64,000 nucleotides of DNA from Desulfovibrio sp. JC010 (lineage in GTDB: Bacteria > Desulfobacterota > Desulfovibrionia > Desulfovibrionales > Desulfovibrionaceae). Below, in pieces: positions 16,152-26,953 of this stretch (the stretch's first letter is position 1; each line of letters starts with the position of its first letter). The notes beneath the pieces are model-generated. The model worked only from the letters and a program-made list of their open reading frames with translations. It ran no database searches and had not been told where the DNA came from. A program made the position numbers and the translations under genes. The stretch covers positions 144,987 to 208,986 of the forward strand of contig NZ_VOIQ01000009.1 in assembly GCF_010470675.1 (NCBI RefSeq), in the 5' to 3' direction.

Positions 16152-16945
16152 TGTTACGAGTCGATAAAGCAGCCAAGACCTTCAACCCGGACAGCGTCAA
16201 CGAAGTGCAGGCCCTGCGCGGCGTGGACCTCAAGGTTGATGCCGGAGAATTCATTACCGTCATCGGTTCCAACGGAGCCGGAAAATCAACTTTTCTTAAC
16301 TCAATCGCCGGGACTTTCATGCTCAGCAGCGGAACCATTTCCATTGCAGGCAAGAACGTGACCCGCTGGCCTGAACACAAACGGGCTGCCAATCTGGGCC
16401 GGGTATTTCAGGACCCGCTGCTCGGTACCTGCGGCTCCCTTTCCATTGAACAGAACATGGCCCTAGCCCTCAAACGAGGCAAACGAAGGGGGCTGGGGCT
16501 GGGCGTAAAAGCACGTGACCGGGACTTGTTCCGGGAGCAGCTTTCGACCCTCGGTCTGGGACTGGAAGAGAGGCTTGCAGATCAGGTTGGATTACTGTCC
16601 GGTGGTCAGAGACAGGCTTTAACCATGCTCATGGCTACAATGACGCGCCCGGACATTTTATTACTGGACGAGCATACAGCGGCACTTGACCCCAAGACAG
16701 GACGCAAAATTCTTGATATAACCGACGCCGTTGTACGCCGTGACAACCTGACCACGCTTATGGTTACCCATAACATGAATCAGGCCATCAACATGGGCGA
16801 CAGATTGATCATGTTCCATCAGGGCATGATAATTTTGGATATTTCCGGGAAGGAGAAGAAGGGGCTGAAAGTGGAAGATCTTCTGGATCGGTTCTACTCC
16901 CTTCGCGGCGAGGATGTAGCCACGGACAGGATGCTTTTTTCCTGA
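16151..16945 (+). CDS. ABC transporter ATP-binding protein (COG1101 type)
   Basis: 264 residues with all the ATPase motifs: Walker A G-S-N-G-A-G-K-S-T (about residue 38), a Q-loop in V-F-Q-D-P, signature L-S-G-G-Q-R-Q-A-L, Walker B D-I-L-L-L-D-E-H and the switch histidine in M-V-T-H-N-M. The tail A-I-N-M-G-D-R-L-I-M-F-H-Q-G is typical of the subfamily. It powers the transporter made with the permease directly upstream, which it overlaps by one base, and the binding protein at 12843. It is cytoplasmic and membrane-associated. ndk follows after 85 bases with its own ribosome-binding site. Confidence 0.93.
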   Translation: MLRVDKAAKTFNPDSVNEVQALRGVDLKVDAGEFITVIGSNGAGKSTFLNSIAGTFMLSSGTISIAGKNVTRWPEHKRAANLGRVFQDPLLGTCGSLSIEQNMALALKRGKRRGLGLGVKARDRDLFREQLSTLGLGLEERLADQVGLLSGGQRQALTMLMATMTRPDILLLDEHTAALDPKTGRKILDITDAVVRRDNLTTLMVTHNMNQAINMGDRLIMFHQGMIILDISGKEKKGLKVEDLLDRFYSLRGEDVATDRMLFS

Positions 16946-17030
16946 CCGCTGCAGCATGAACTTCCCGATTCAGGGCAACCTGAGAAATGCGAAAATCCGC
17001 AAAAAAGAATACACTTGGAGGACTTAAACA

Positions 17031-17450
17031 ATGAGCGAACTTACTTTTTCCATCATCAAGCCTGACGCAGTTAAAGACGGTAAAATCGGTGACATCCTTA
17101 AAATGATCACCGACGCAGGCCTGAAGATCAAAGCAACCAAGATGATCCACATGACTCAAGTACAGGCTGAAGGTTTCTACGCTGTTCACAAAGAGCGTCC
17201 TTTCTTCGGCGAACTGGTTGAGTTCATGGTTTCCGGCCCCTGCGTGGTTTCCGTTCTTGAAGGCGAAGACGCCATCAAGCGTTACCGCGACCTCATGGGT
17301 GCCACCAACCCCAATGAAGCAGCAGAAGGTACCATCCGCAAGGCTTTCGGCGCAGGAATCGAAGCAAACGCATGCCACGGCTCTGATGCACCCGAAACCG
17401 CAGCTATCGAAGTACCCTACTTCTTCAGCAGCCTCGAAATGGTAAACTAA
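17031..17450 (+). CDS. ndk: Nucleoside diphosphate kinase
   Basis: 139 residues, the standard length. It opens with F-S-I-I-K-P-D-A-V and carries the phosphorylated histidine in N-A-C-H-G-S-D (His116). Other blocks are [15 protein letters not shown] and the E-V-P-Y-F-F C-terminal element. It transfers the terminal phosphate from ATP to other nucleoside diphosphates in the cytoplasm. A GGAGGA site lies eleven bases before the ATG. proC begins one base after its stop, so the two are one operon. Confidence 0.97.
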   Translation: MSELTFSIIKPDAVKDGKIGDILKMITDAGLKIKATKMIHMTQVQAEGFYAVHKERPFFGELVEFMVSGPCVVSVLEGEDAIKRYRDLMGATNPNEAAEGTIRKAFGAGIEANACHGSDAPETAAIEVPYFFSSLEMVN

Positions 17451-17451
17451 T

Positions 17452-18255
17452 ATGACTAAAAAAGTTGGATTTATCGGCACAGGCAACATGGGCGCCGCCA
17501 TAATCAGAGGAATGGCCGGCGATGACAGCATCAACCTGCTTGGTTCCGACCTGAACAAAACGGCACTGAACGCCCTTGCCGAAGAGACCGGGCTCATTCA
17601 ATGTGAGACTCCCCGCGATCTTGCCAAGGAATCCGACTTCATCGTGCTGGCGGTCAAACCACAGCACGCTCCCGCAGTTCTGGAAGAAATCGCACCTGAG
17701 CTTAATGAGTCCAAATGCGTTATCTCCATTGCCGCCGGCCTGACCGTGCACAAGCTCAAGGATTGCTGCGAAAACCGCTGCCCTGTTGTCCGGGTTATGC
17801 CCAACACCCCCGCGCTGGTTAATGCGGGCGTGTTCGCAGTATGTCTTGATGACAACCACCTGAGCGATGAACAGGCTAACTTCACCCGCGACATGTTCAC
17901 CCCCCTCGGAGATGTATACGCGCTGGCAGAAAGCCAGTTCGATGCTTTCACCGGGGTTATCGGGTCCGGTCCCGCTTATGTCTTCTATTTCATTGAAGCC
18001 ATGATCGAGTCCGCGGTTGAGCTGGGCATCCCCCGCGATCAGGCCACAGCCATGGTCAACAAGCTGTTTGAAGGCTCCACCAAGCTGGCACAGGAAAGCA
18101 AATTCCACGTCAGCCAACTGCGTGAAATGGTAACCTCCCCCGGAGGAACAACCGTTAAAGCCCTCGTACATCTGGACCGTACTGCCACCCGCGCCAATAT
18201 CATTGATGCGGTTCGCAAAAGCTATGAGCGCAGTGTGGAACTCGGGAAAAAGTAG
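17452..18255 (+). CDS. proC: Pyrroline-5-carboxylate reductase
   Basis: 267 residues. The N-terminal dinucleotide-binding motif V-G-F-I-G-T-G-N-M-G-A-A-I is at residues 5-17. The C-terminal dimerisation domain has the family signature around A-L-A-E-S-Q-F-D-A-F-T-G-V-I-G-S-G-P-A-Y-V and V-T-S-P-G-G-T-T (written here in hyphenated blocks; about residues 157-230). It performs the last step of proline synthesis, reducing 1-pyrroline-5-carboxylate with NAD(P)H. It directly follows ndk. The stop TAG runs straight into a gene-boundary repeat (GCCTCCGGCGGCC), so the 3' end of the message probably lies there or in the terminator at 18372. Confidence 0.96.
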   Translation: MTKKVGFIGTGNMGAAIIRGMAGDDSINLLGSDLNKTALNALAEETGLIQCETPRDLAKESDFIVLAVKPQHAPAVLEEIAPELNESKCVISIAAGLTVHKLKDCCENRCPVVRVMPNTPALVNAGVFAVCLDDNHLSDEQANFTRDMFTPLGDVYALAESQFDAFTGVIGSGPAYVFYFIEAMIESAVELGIPRDQATAMVNKLFEGSTKLAQESKFHVSQLREMVTSPGGTTVKALVHLDRTATRANIIDAVRKSYERSVELGKK

Positions 18256-18340
18256 CCTCCGGCGGCCCTCCGGGGGCCAGAAAAACTTTTGCAAAAGTTT
18301 CTCTGGACTCTTCAAAACCTTTTAGTAGTTTTGATATGGG
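18254..18340. repeat. Gene-boundary palindromic repeat, copy C (variant hairpin)
   Basis: Stop-proximal orientation: GCCTCCGGCGGCCC overlaps the proC stop, then a hairpin with core AAACTTTTGC/AAAAGTTT (18283-18300) flanked by CCAGA and TCTGG (18277-18306), then GACTCTTCAAAACCTTTTAGT. The loop-side sequence differs from the AAACCC version but the frame of the element is the same. Confidence 0.8.
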
Positions 18341-18371
18341 CTAGCTTGGTAAGGCATACATATTAAAATAG

Positions 18372-18406
18372 AAAAGGAGACTTGATTTGATCAAGTCTCC
18401 TTTTTT
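18372..18406 (+). terminator. Intrinsic terminator downstream of proC
   Basis: Perfect arms AAAAGGAGACTTGA and TCAAGTCTCCTTTT with loop TTTGA, followed by a T-run; the A-run on the other side may let it act from both strands. Confidence 0.9.
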
Positions 18407-18414
18407 ATTGGCAC

Positions 18415-18447
18415 GAAAAACCGGAATCCCGCTCTGCGGAATTCCGG
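18415..18447 (-). terminator. Intrinsic terminator downstream of cbiB
   Basis: Arms CCGGAATCCCGC and GCGGAATTCCGG (one mismatch) around TCT; on the minus strand the hairpin runs into TTTTT. It lies 32 bases after the cbiB stop. Confidence 0.88.
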
Positions 18448-18478
18448 CTTGCTGTCAGCTTTATGGGCTGATTAATTT

Positions 18479-19438
18479 CTAGTGTACTACCTGAGAAGCC
18501 CAGACCATTACAAAGTAGATGTCGAGCAGTACGGCAGTGAAGATTGCGGTGGTGAAAACAAGGGAACCGAGTCTCTTCAGCTTCAGGGAAGTCCATTCGC
18601 CGGACTCGGGTCCGATGACGGGCTTTTCCTTTTCTTCACCGAAGTAGGTAGCCTTGCCGCCCATGGGAGCACCGAGCAGCCATGCTGCGGGAGCCATGGA
18701 CCAGCCGGCGTTGGGGCTTTCGGTCTTGTTGGCATCGGTGATCAGGTTATCGTAGGTGGATTGCCAATCGAGCTTCATGATACGGCCTGCTGCCAGCATC
18801 ATAAAACCGGTAATGCGCGCGGGAATGAAAGCGAGGATATCGTCAGCCTTTGCTGCGTAGTAACCGAAATCCTTGTATTCTTCATTCTTGTAGCCCCACA
18901 TGGAATCCATAGTGGAGATAGTCTTGTAAACCCACATACCTGCAGGTCCGGTGACCACGAGGTAGAAGAAAGGTGCAACAAAACCGTCATTCAGGTTTTC
19001 ACTGGTGGATTCAGCCAGAGCCTTGCGCAGACCGTTTTCGTCCAGCTCGGATACATCACGGCTGACCAGTTCGGCAATTGCTTTACGTGCATCTTCGGTG
19101 CGGCCACTGTCCAGCAGGGAAGCAGCATTCTTGAGCTCGCTGAGCAGGGAACCGAGCGCCAGACCCGCATAAGCAAGGTAAATGGCAACCAGCACGCCGA
19201 TAAAGGGAATTGCCAGAAAAATCTTCAGCACGCTCCAGACGACTATTGCGAAAACCAATACACCTACACCGCCCATAATTTTACGGGACATGCCGGTGGA
19301 GTAAACCCAGTTTTTGTACTTGTCGAGAGCCATGCCGATATAACGGACCGGATGGGGAAACCACTTAGGATCTCCTACAAAGATATCCAGAACAAGTGCA
19401 ATGATAGGTACAAGAAACAAAACAGTAGAATTGTCCAT
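18479..19438 (-). CDS. cbiB: Adenosylcobinamide-phosphate synthase (CbiB/CobD family)
   Basis: 319 residues of a polytopic membrane protein. Family blocks are D-I-F-V-G-D-P-K-W-F-P-H-P-V-R-Y-I-G near residue 18, A-L-A-E-S-T-S-E-N-L-N-D-G-F-V-A-P-F-F-Y and N-A-G-W-S-M-A-P-A-A-W-L-L-G-A. The enzyme joins an aminopropanol group to adenosylcobyric acid in vitamin B12 synthesis, at the inner membrane. It stands alone here, without other cobalamin genes, which is common because cobalamin genes are scattered in this group. I looked for a cobalamin riboswitch upstream and did not find a convincing one; only a short perfect inverted repeat is present at 19472-19492. Confidence 0.88.
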   Translation of the reverse strand: MDNSTVLFLVPIIALVLDIFVGDPKWFPHPVRYIGMALDKYKNWVYSTGMSRKIMGGVGVLVFAIVVWSVLKIFLAIPFIGVLVAIYLAYAGLALGSLLSELKNAASLLDSGRTEDARKAIAELVSRDVSELDENGLRKALAESTSENLNDGFVAPFFYLVVTGPAGMWVYKTISTMDSMWGYKNEEYKDFGYYAAKADDILAFIPARITGFMMLAAGRIMKLDWQSTYDNLITDANKTESPNAGWSMAPAAWLLGAPMGGKATYFGEEKEKPVIGPESGEWTSLKLKRLGSLVFTTAIFTAVLLDIYFVMVWASQVVH

Positions 19439-19471
19439 CAGATATTTATCCTCAAATCTTAAAGCGTTTCG

Positions 19472-19492
19472 GCCTGAAATTATATTTCAGGC
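19472..19492. promoter_or_regulatory. Perfect inverted repeat upstream of cbiB, candidate operator
   Basis: GCCTGAAAT and ATTTCAGGC are separated by three bases, about 34 bases upstream of the cbiB start. It has no T-run, so it is not an obvious terminator. A regulator-binding site or mRNA hairpin is possible. Confidence 0.3.
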
Positions 19493-19606
19493 ACACAGGG
19501 ACAGCCGGGGGCCGGAACCTCACTATTCCATCCTTTGACAAGGACAATAAATGCCCCGCCTCCGGTTCTTCCCACAGGACCGGAAGCTTGCTGGCTTTCC
19601 AGTATA

Positions 19607-19640
19607 TAAAAAAGCGGCACGGACAACAATCCGTACCGCT
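19607..19640 (-). terminator. Intrinsic terminator of the rpsU-yqeY-mutS2-dnaG-rpoD cluster
   Basis: On the minus strand, arms AGCGGTACGGA and TCCGTGCCGCT run into TTTTTTATATA, nine bases after the rpoD stop. Confidence 0.9.
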
Positions 19641-19648
19641 CTTTTATT

Positions 19649-21392
<1,744 letters not shown>

Positions 21393-21406
<14 letters not shown>

Positions 21407-23132
21407 CATCCCTCCATACAGAGTCGTTCAGGACTTTGAGGTACGCGCTGACGCGTTCGGTATCGCCTTGAGCCTGAGCACGGCGCAAGGCATCGGTGAG
21501 CTTTTTTCGGCCCATATCGTACCGCCGCCGGGCAATTACCTTACAGACATGTCGCCATTCATCTTCCAGTTCCTCTCCGGACAGAGCCTCCTCCATCCTA
21601 CAACCGGCATAGAATCTTTTTTCAGAATCATCGAGCATGGGGATAATGTCCTGCCCGCTGTGAGCCGCAATTTTAGACCACAGTGTTTTGCCCCAGTGCG
21701 AGGTCAGGACCTGAGCTACTCCCCTTTCCGATAATTCGACAACATACTCCGGATGCTTTACCGCATACCTCAAGAAATATTTATCATCTTTAACCTGTGC
21801 CCCAACCGGAGCCGCAGCGCGGGGTTGTTCCTGCTGGACAGGATTCTGCTGCTGCGGAACCGGGGCGTTGAGCGCACCGGAAAAAACCGACCTTAATTCA
21901 GCTTCAGCCACACCGAGGCCGCTGGCGACCTTGGGCAGATAAAACGCACGTAAAGACGCACTGGTCATCCTCTTCAGGAACCCCTGCGCCCAATCCATAA
22001 CTTCACGGGGCGAAGCCCCCGCCTGCAGTGTTTCCAGACTGAATTCCAGGCCGTCGCGGGCCTGATCCAAAAACACCTGAAATCCTTCAGCACCTTGGGC
22101 CTGAAGGATACTATCCACGTCCTCGCCGTCCGGCAGGACAACTACACCGCAGGACACGCCCTGCGTAAGAATCATTTCCGTGCTGCGCAGGGCCGCTTTG
22201 ACCCCGGCGGCATCCCCGTCAAAAACGAGGCTTATTTTCGAACAGAACCCGGAAAGCCGCTTGACCTGATCCGGGGTAAGTGCCGTTCCCAGCACCCCGC
22301 ATGAATTTGTATAACCGAACTGGTGCAGGGATATGACATCCATGTACCCCTCGGTGAGCAATCCATGCTTGGTCTTGGCCATAGAGTTCCGGGCCGTGGA
22401 GAGACCGTACAGATGTTCTCCCTTCTTGTAGATGGGAGTGTCACTGCTGTTTAAATACTTCGGTTCTCCTTCTGTAATTATTCTTCCGCCAAAAGCAATA
22501 ACCCTGCCCGATAAATTTGTTATGGGAAAGATCAGTCTTGCGCGGAAACGGTCATAAGTGCGTCCCTTGGCATTCTGGGAAAGAAGTCCGGATTTGACAC
22601 CCTGTTCGGTTGTGTAACCTTTGGAAACCAAATGCTTTTCCAATCCCTGCCAGTCATCGGTGCTGCACCCCAGACCGAAGCTCTCTATCACCGAGGAATC
22701 CATTCCCCTGCGTTCGAGATATTTCCGGGCTTCACGCCCTTCAGGAAGCTTGAGCATACGGCTGAAATACTTTGCCGCCAGCTCATGCATATCCATGAAA
22801 ATTTTACGTTCAGAGCTTCTTTTGGCCGCCTGCGGATCAACTTTGCCCGGGGTAAGCTCCACCCCGGCTTCTGCTGCCAGCTGCTCCAGTGCCTCCTTGA
22901 ATTCCACCCCGTTGATATGGGAGTAGAAATCAAAAATATCCCCGGAAGCCTGACACCCGAAGCAGTAAAAAAAACCTTCATCCCCATTCACACTGAATGA
23001 GGGTGTCTTTTCATTATGAAAAGGGCAAAGCCCCATCCAGCGTCCGGACACAGGTTTCAGTTCCACATACCTGCGCACGATATCGACTATGTCAAGACGG
23101 TCTTTGATGGCTTCAATGGCAGCTCTATCCAA
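21393..23132 (-). CDS. dnaG: DNA primase
   Basis: About 579 residues. The N-terminal CHC2-type zinc-binding domain ([11 protein letters not shown] ... Y-C-F-G-C) is followed by the RNA-polymerase core with the TOPRIM motifs L-T-E-G-Y-M-D-V and [11 protein letters not shown], then a helicase-interaction C-terminus. A Q/P-rich linker (about [10 protein letters not shown]) separates core and C-terminal domain. It makes RNA primers at the replication fork. I chose TTG 23132 because GGAGG lies five bases upstream and the protein then begins [12 protein letters not shown], as in relatives; a TTG at 23186 would add 18 residues without a ribosome-binding site. rpoD overlaps its 3' end. Confidence 0.93.
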
Positions 23133-23231
23133 AAGTCCCTCCGTAACACCGTCGAAACAATTCGAAGCAGTTGAAATAATGCACAATCATGACAGCCTGC
23201 AAATCCATAGCACGGCCTGCAATAATTTGCA

Positions 23232-25553
23232 CTATACTAATTCAACCTCAGTCATGCCGTCACCGCCCCGGTCTTCCGGAGCAAGGCTGTACCCGGCAAC
23301 CGCAGGATTGCCATCCAGAAAAATATGTACTTCACGACGCAAAGCCCCGGTACCGCGACCATGGACAATTTCAAGCTCGGTAGCCCCGCGCAGCAGTGCC
23401 TGATCAAAAAAACGATCCAGTTCGCTGATAGCCATATCGGCCCGCTTACCGCGCAGGTCAATCTTAAGGGTCATTTCGCCCTTGGCGGCTTTTTTGTCAG
23501 CCTTCCCGGTTGTCTTTTCAACAGACTGGCGCACTTTTTCCTGCACGGCTTTCTTGCCCACAGGACCAAGCTGATCAGCTGGAATCCACATGGCAACGCC
23601 GTCCATATCAACCTTGACCCGCTTCTTGCGCTCATCTTTTTCAATGACCACACCCTTGCGGTTCCAGCTGATATTCAGAATCGGTTTGCCGACCTTGATA
23701 TCATCAAAGGAGAACGGCTTCACATCGGCTTTAGGCTTATCATCGCCACCGATGGTTCCACGGGCTTCGGAAAGTTTTTTAAGTGCCTGTTTGCGGCCTA
23801 TTTTGCCGTCCTGCCATTCCTTGAGCACATTCTGGGCCTGCTTTTTCACATCGGCAAGCACAGTGAGACGTTCTTTCTCGAACTTCTCTTCCAGCTTGGC
23901 GCGCTTTGCTTCCAGCTTGGCCTTGATACGGTCCATCTCCTCAAGCTCTTTCTCACGGCTAACCGCAAGCTCATTGAGCCTGTTCATGACCGAACCGGAA
24001 TCAGAACCTTCCATGAGCAGATATTGCTCGGCCTTGGACAGCAACGATTCGGGAAAACCGTGTTCGCGGGCAACATCCAGCGCAATGGAAGCTCCGACCT
24101 GATCGTAGGCAATGGAGAAAAGAGGCTTCTTGGTAGAAGGATCAAAAAGCACGCTTGCTGCGCGCACGCCTTCGGTCACCAGAGCATAAGTTTTAAGTGC
24201 CGGAAAGTGAGTGGCAGCAAAACAGGTCACCCCGTTTTCCAGCAGTCCGTCCACAACAGCCTGCGCAAGGGCCGCACCCTGAGCCGGATCAGTACCGGAA
24301 CCGAATTCATCAAGAATGAACAGGGTCGAGGAATCCATGGCTTCCCAGATACGACTGATAGACTGAATCTGAGCCGAAAAGGTACTAACGTTATCTTCAA
24401 GAGATTGCTCATCACCCATGATGACGAAAATTTCCTTGAAAAGCGGCAGTACAGAACCTTTTTCCACCGGAACCGGAATTCCGCTGAAAGCCATGGCCGC
24501 AAGCAAGCCCACAGTCTTCAGGCAGACAGTCTTACCGCCCGCGTTACCGCCGGAGATGATCAGAACCTTCTGCTCCGTGGGCAGTTCGATATTGAGCGGG
24601 TTAACTCCGCCCTCGGCCGCTGCCAGCAACGGATGGCGAGCACCGCGCAAATCAAAACCGGCACCGGACTGAACATCCACAGCCACGCCATTCATGGACT
24701 CAGCAAAATTTATCTTGGCCTGCAGCACGTCATATTCAACCAGAAAACCGTAAGCAGCCTCGCACTGGTCGTATTCGGAACGCACCAGCCCGGTCAGGTA
24801 GGTCAGAATTTTAAGCTCTTCAGCCCTTTCCTGCTGCTTAAGCTCCTGCATGGTGTTGTTCAGTTCCACGAGGAACATGGGCTCAAAATAGCAGGTCTCA
24901 CCGGTGTTGGAATAATCGTGGACGATCCCCTGCAGCCGGCCTTTGAAATTTGTCTTCAGCGGCAGCACGTAGCGGTCATTTGTGATGGTCATGAAATCAT
25001 CCTGCAGAAAACGGGAAATATCTTCACCGTGGATGAAATCACGCACTTTCTTTGAGCAACGCTGGTGCAGCGAACGGATGGACTGGCGAATATCATAAAG
25101 TTCCGGGGAACTCTCATCCTTGATATTCCCGTCCTGATCGAGACAGCGTTTTAAACCGGAGAAAGTTTTTTCAGGCCAGCTTACGGATTCGAGAAATGCA
25201 AGGATGGTATCCCATTCGCGCTTCTCCGCAATGCCGAGTGCCTCTTTGAGAGTACGGGCCTGCCCGAGAGTCTGGACCAGAGCGTAAAGGGCATCGGCAT
25301 CAAGCACATTGTTCGGCTTGACCAGATACTGGAAAAGACCTTCCAGCGGAGGAAAGGTGCCCAGCCTGAATCCTGTTTCTTTGACAAAATTCCGGCCCTG
25401 TCTGAAAAACCTTGCTGTGGAATTAATGGAATCGGCATCATCCATGGGAGACAGGGCAAGACATGCCTCTGCACCGGATGTGGAAACCGAGTGGCCGGAA
25501 AGCACATTCAGTACTTTCGGAAATTCAAGTAGCTGGAGAGATCTTGGCTCCAT
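23232..25553 (-). CDS. mutS2: MutS2-family DNA/ribosome-associated ATPase with Smr domain
   Basis: 773 residues, full length. After the helical clamp region, the ATPase carries Walker A I-S-G-G-N-A-G-G-K-T and Walker B F-I-L-D-E-F-G-S-G-T-D-P. A long charged coiled coil follows (about 520-600) and the C-terminus is a Smr domain (K-I-D-L-R-G-K-R-A-D, E-I-V-H-G-R-G-T-G-A-L). MutS2 proteins suppress recombination or split collided ribosomes, with the Smr domain acting as nuclease or binding module; which role applies here is not visible. The gene lies between a terminator after yqeY and dnaG. Its stop is 99 bases before the dnaG start. Confidence 0.95.
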   Translation of the reverse strand: MEPRSLQLLEFPKVLNVLSGHSVSTSGAEACLALSPMDDADSINSTARFFRQGRNFVKETGFRLGTFPPLEGLFQYLVKPNNVLDADALYALVQTLGQARTLKEALGIAEKREWDTILAFLESVSWPEKTFSGLKRCLDQDGNIKDESSPELYDIRQSIRSLHQRCSKKVRDFIHGEDISRFLQDDFMTITNDRYVLPLKTNFKGRLQGIVHDYSNTGETCYFEPMFLVELNNTMQELKQQERAEELKILTYLTGLVRSEYDQCEAAYGFLVEYDVLQAKINFAESMNGVAVDVQSGAGFDLRGARHPLLAAAEGGVNPLNIELPTEQKVLIISGGNAGGKTVCLKTVGLLAAMAFSGIPVPVEKGSVLPLFKEIFVIMGDEQSLEDNVSTFSAQIQSISRIWEAMDSSTLFILDEFGSGTDPAQGAALAQAVVDGLLENGVTCFAATHFPALKTYALVTEGVRAASVLFDPSTKKPLFSIAYDQVGASIALDVAREHGFPESLLSKAEQYLLMEGSDSGSVMNRLNELAVSREKELEEMDRIKAKLEAKRAKLEEKFEKERLTVLADVKKQAQNVLKEWQDGKIGRKQALKKLSEARGTIGGDDKPKADVKPFSFDDIKVGKPILNISWNRKGVVIEKDERKKRVKVDMDGVAMWIPADQLGPVGKKAVQEKVRQSVEKTTGKADKKAAKGEMTLKIDLRGKRADMAISELDRFFDQALLRGATELEIVHGRGTGALRREVHIFLDGNPAVAGYSLAPEDRGGDGMTEVELV

Positions 25554-25613
25554 GGGATTCCAATATAGAAAAGTGTTAGGTCACGCACCCCGTCGGGACC
25601 GGGGCACCAATAC

Positions 25614-25659
25614 AGAAAAAACGGCAAACAGCCCCGGAGAAACTCCGGGGCCTGCCGTT
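25614..25659 (-). terminator. Intrinsic terminator between yqeY and mutS2
   Basis: On the minus strand an outer stem AACGGCA/TGCCGTT encloses an inner stem CCCCGGAG/CTCCGGGG and runs into TTTTTT. It separates rpsU-yqeY from mutS2-dnaG-rpoD, at least partly. Confidence 0.88.
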
Positions 25660-25680
25660 AAAATTCAGCTTAAGCTGATG

Positions 25681-26127
25681 TCAGGAGAGACGGGCACGAA
25701 CAAGACCGCTAGCGACCTTTCCGTCAACCTGTCCTTTATAGGTTTCAGTGATGATTTTCATCACCTTACCCATATCCTGCATGGATGATGCGCCTGTATC
25801 GGCGATCGCCTTATCAATAGCAGCCGCAACTTCCTCTTCGGAAAGCTGCTCCGGCATGTAGCCGGAAAGGGCTTCGATTTCGACGGCTTCAATTTCAGCC
25901 AGCTCGGGACGTCCGGCAGAGTTATACTGCTCAATGGAATCCTTGCGCTGCTTGATCTGCTTTGCAACAAGATCAAGTACGTCGTCATCGGAAAGAGTAT
26001 CCCCTTTCACTTCAACAATGCGATTCTTGATGGCAGTTTTGAGGTGTCTCAAAACTGTCTTCTTGACATCGTCCTTGGCCTTGTAGGCCGCAATGTAGTC
26101 TTTATCAATCTGCTCAATGAGACTCAT
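25681..26127 (-). CDS. GatB/YqeY domain-containing protein
   Basis: 148 residues of the YqeY family: L-I-E-Q-I-D-K-D-Y-I-A-A-Y-K-A-K-D at the start, V-L-R-H-L-K-T-A-I-K-N, then Y-M-P-E-Q-L-S-E-E-E and the C-terminal M-G-K-V-M-K-I-I-T-E-T-Y-K-G-Q-V-D-G. The fold is the tail domain of the GatB subunit of tRNA-dependent amidotransferase, but the free-standing protein has no proven role. It starts three bases after the rpsU stop and is followed by a strong terminator. rpsU-yqeY pairs are widespread in bacteria. Confidence 0.93.
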   Translation of the reverse strand: MSLIEQIDKDYIAAYKAKDDVKKTVLRHLKTAIKNRIVEVKGDTLSDDDVLDLVAKQIKQRKDSIEQYNSAGRPELAEIEAVEIEALSGYMPEQLSEEEVAAAIDKAIADTGASSMQDMGKVMKIITETYKGQVDGKVASGLVRARLS

Positions 26128-26130
26128 ATA

Positions 26131-26331
26131 CTAACCCATTGACATTTTGCGCATTTTTTTGATGAGCCTTTTGCGGGCAGCAGCTTTTTTCTTCTTGCGC
26201 TGTACGCTGGGCTTTTCATAGTGCTGACGCTTCTTGAGTTCGGAAAGAACTCCAGCCTTTTCAACCTGCTTCTTAAAGCGGCGAAGAGCTATTTCAAAGT
26301 TGTCAGAATCTTCGAGGTAAACACCGGGCAA
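26131..26331 (-). CDS. rpsU: 30S ribosomal protein S21
   Basis: 66 residues, highly basic, with the S21 hallmarks [23 protein letters not shown] and a K/R-rich tail. It is part of the small ribosomal subunit near the anti-Shine-Dalgarno region. The start appears to be TTG (26331) after a GGGGTGAT stretch. It heads the macromolecular-synthesis cluster (S21, YqeY, MutS2, primase, sigma-70), matching the classical rpsU-dnaG-rpoD order with two genes inserted. Confidence 0.94.
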   Translation of the reverse strand: MPGVYLEDSDNFEIALRRFKKQVEKAGVLSELKKRQHYEKPSVQRKKKKAAARKRLIKKMRKMSMG

Positions 26332-26426
26332 TCAAATCACCCCCCCTGAGTTAATCTCGCACGTAAGAAATGTGCGGAAGAGATATTAAATAACCTCAAA
26401 TATTGCATGGAGTCAAGAACAATCCC

Positions 26427-26464
26427 AAAAAAAAGTTCAGCATCCGCAGCAGCGGATGCTGAAC
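26427..26464 (-). terminator. Intrinsic terminator after the small membrane protein gene
   Basis: Perfect arms GTTCAGCATCCGC and GCGGATGCTGAAC with a four-base loop, followed on the minus strand by TTTTTTTT. It separates the HU/small-membrane-protein unit from rpsU. Confidence 0.93.
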
Positions 26465-26487
26465 AAAATATCACCTGAGAAGTGATC

Positions 26488-26664
26488 CTAGTGAGCGGCA
26501 GTATCGTTTTTGGAATCCATCCATGCTTTTACAGCACAGTAGGCCATTCCGGCTCCGAGAAGGCCGAGCACAATATAGAGGACGCCGAAGAAGATAAAGT
26601 GATCAGGCATCCACCAGGGAAGATCCATAGGAAGAGGACTCTGAACAGTTTCACCATGCAACAT
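26488..26664 (-). CDS. Small single-pass membrane protein, 58 residues
   Basis: Reading the minus strand from ATG 26664, which has an AGGAGAT site, gives a 58-residue protein. A short proline-rich N-terminus (M-D-L-P-W-W-M-P-D-H) is followed by one hydrophobic helix, F-I-F-F-G-V-L-Y-I-V-L-G-L-L-G-A-G-M (about 23-40), and a charged tail ending N-D-T-A-A-H. It lies 16 bases after the HU gene and before a perfect terminator, so it is a genuine two-gene unit. I recognise no named family; the conserved-looking W-W-M-P-D-H motif before the helix suggests an interface-anchored protein of the inner membrane. No function is proposed. Confidence 0.8.
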   Translation of the reverse strand: MLHGETVQSPLPMDLPWWMPDHFIFFGVLYIVLGLLGAGMAYCAVKAWMDSKNDTAAH

Positions 26665-26680
26665 AATTAAATCTCCTTGA

Positions 26681-26953
26681 CTACTTTACAGCGTCTTTCA
26701 GAAGCTTACCGGGGCGGAACTTCACAACCTTGCAAGCGGGAATCTTGATTTCTTCACCGGTGCGGGGGTTACGACCTACGCGCTCTTTTCTTTCGTCTAC
26801 CTGGAAAGTACCGAAACCTGTAAGGGTCAGTTTTCCTTCGTTAACGAGGGTTTCTTCTACTGTATCCAGAAAGTAGTTCAGGCAACGTTCTGCATCAGCT
26901 TTGGTCATTCCTGCTTTTTCAGCAATCTTTACAACGAGTTCAGCCTTAGTCAT
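26681..26953 (-). CDS. HU-family DNA-binding protein
   Basis: 90 residues with the full HU/IHF fold: [14 protein letters not shown] at the N-terminus, L-T-G-F-G-T-F in the saddle and [15 protein letters not shown] in the DNA-binding arm, ending [11 protein letters not shown]. It bends and compacts DNA in the nucleoid. The sequence looks more like HU than IHF. A second HU-like gene is at 43528. GGAGGAAGG precedes the ATG. It is followed by a small membrane-protein gene in the same transcript. Confidence 0.95.
   Translation of the reverse strand: MTKAELVVKIAEKAGMTKADAERCLNYFLDTVEETLVNEGKLTLTGFGTFQVDERKERVGRNPRTGEEIKIPACKVVKFRPGKLLKDAVK

Noticed and set aside
19493..19610. Cobalamin riboswitch upstream of cbiB
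   Set aside because: A GGGAAGAACCGGAGGCGGGG stretch is loosely B12-box-like but the conserved core and pairing order are not there.
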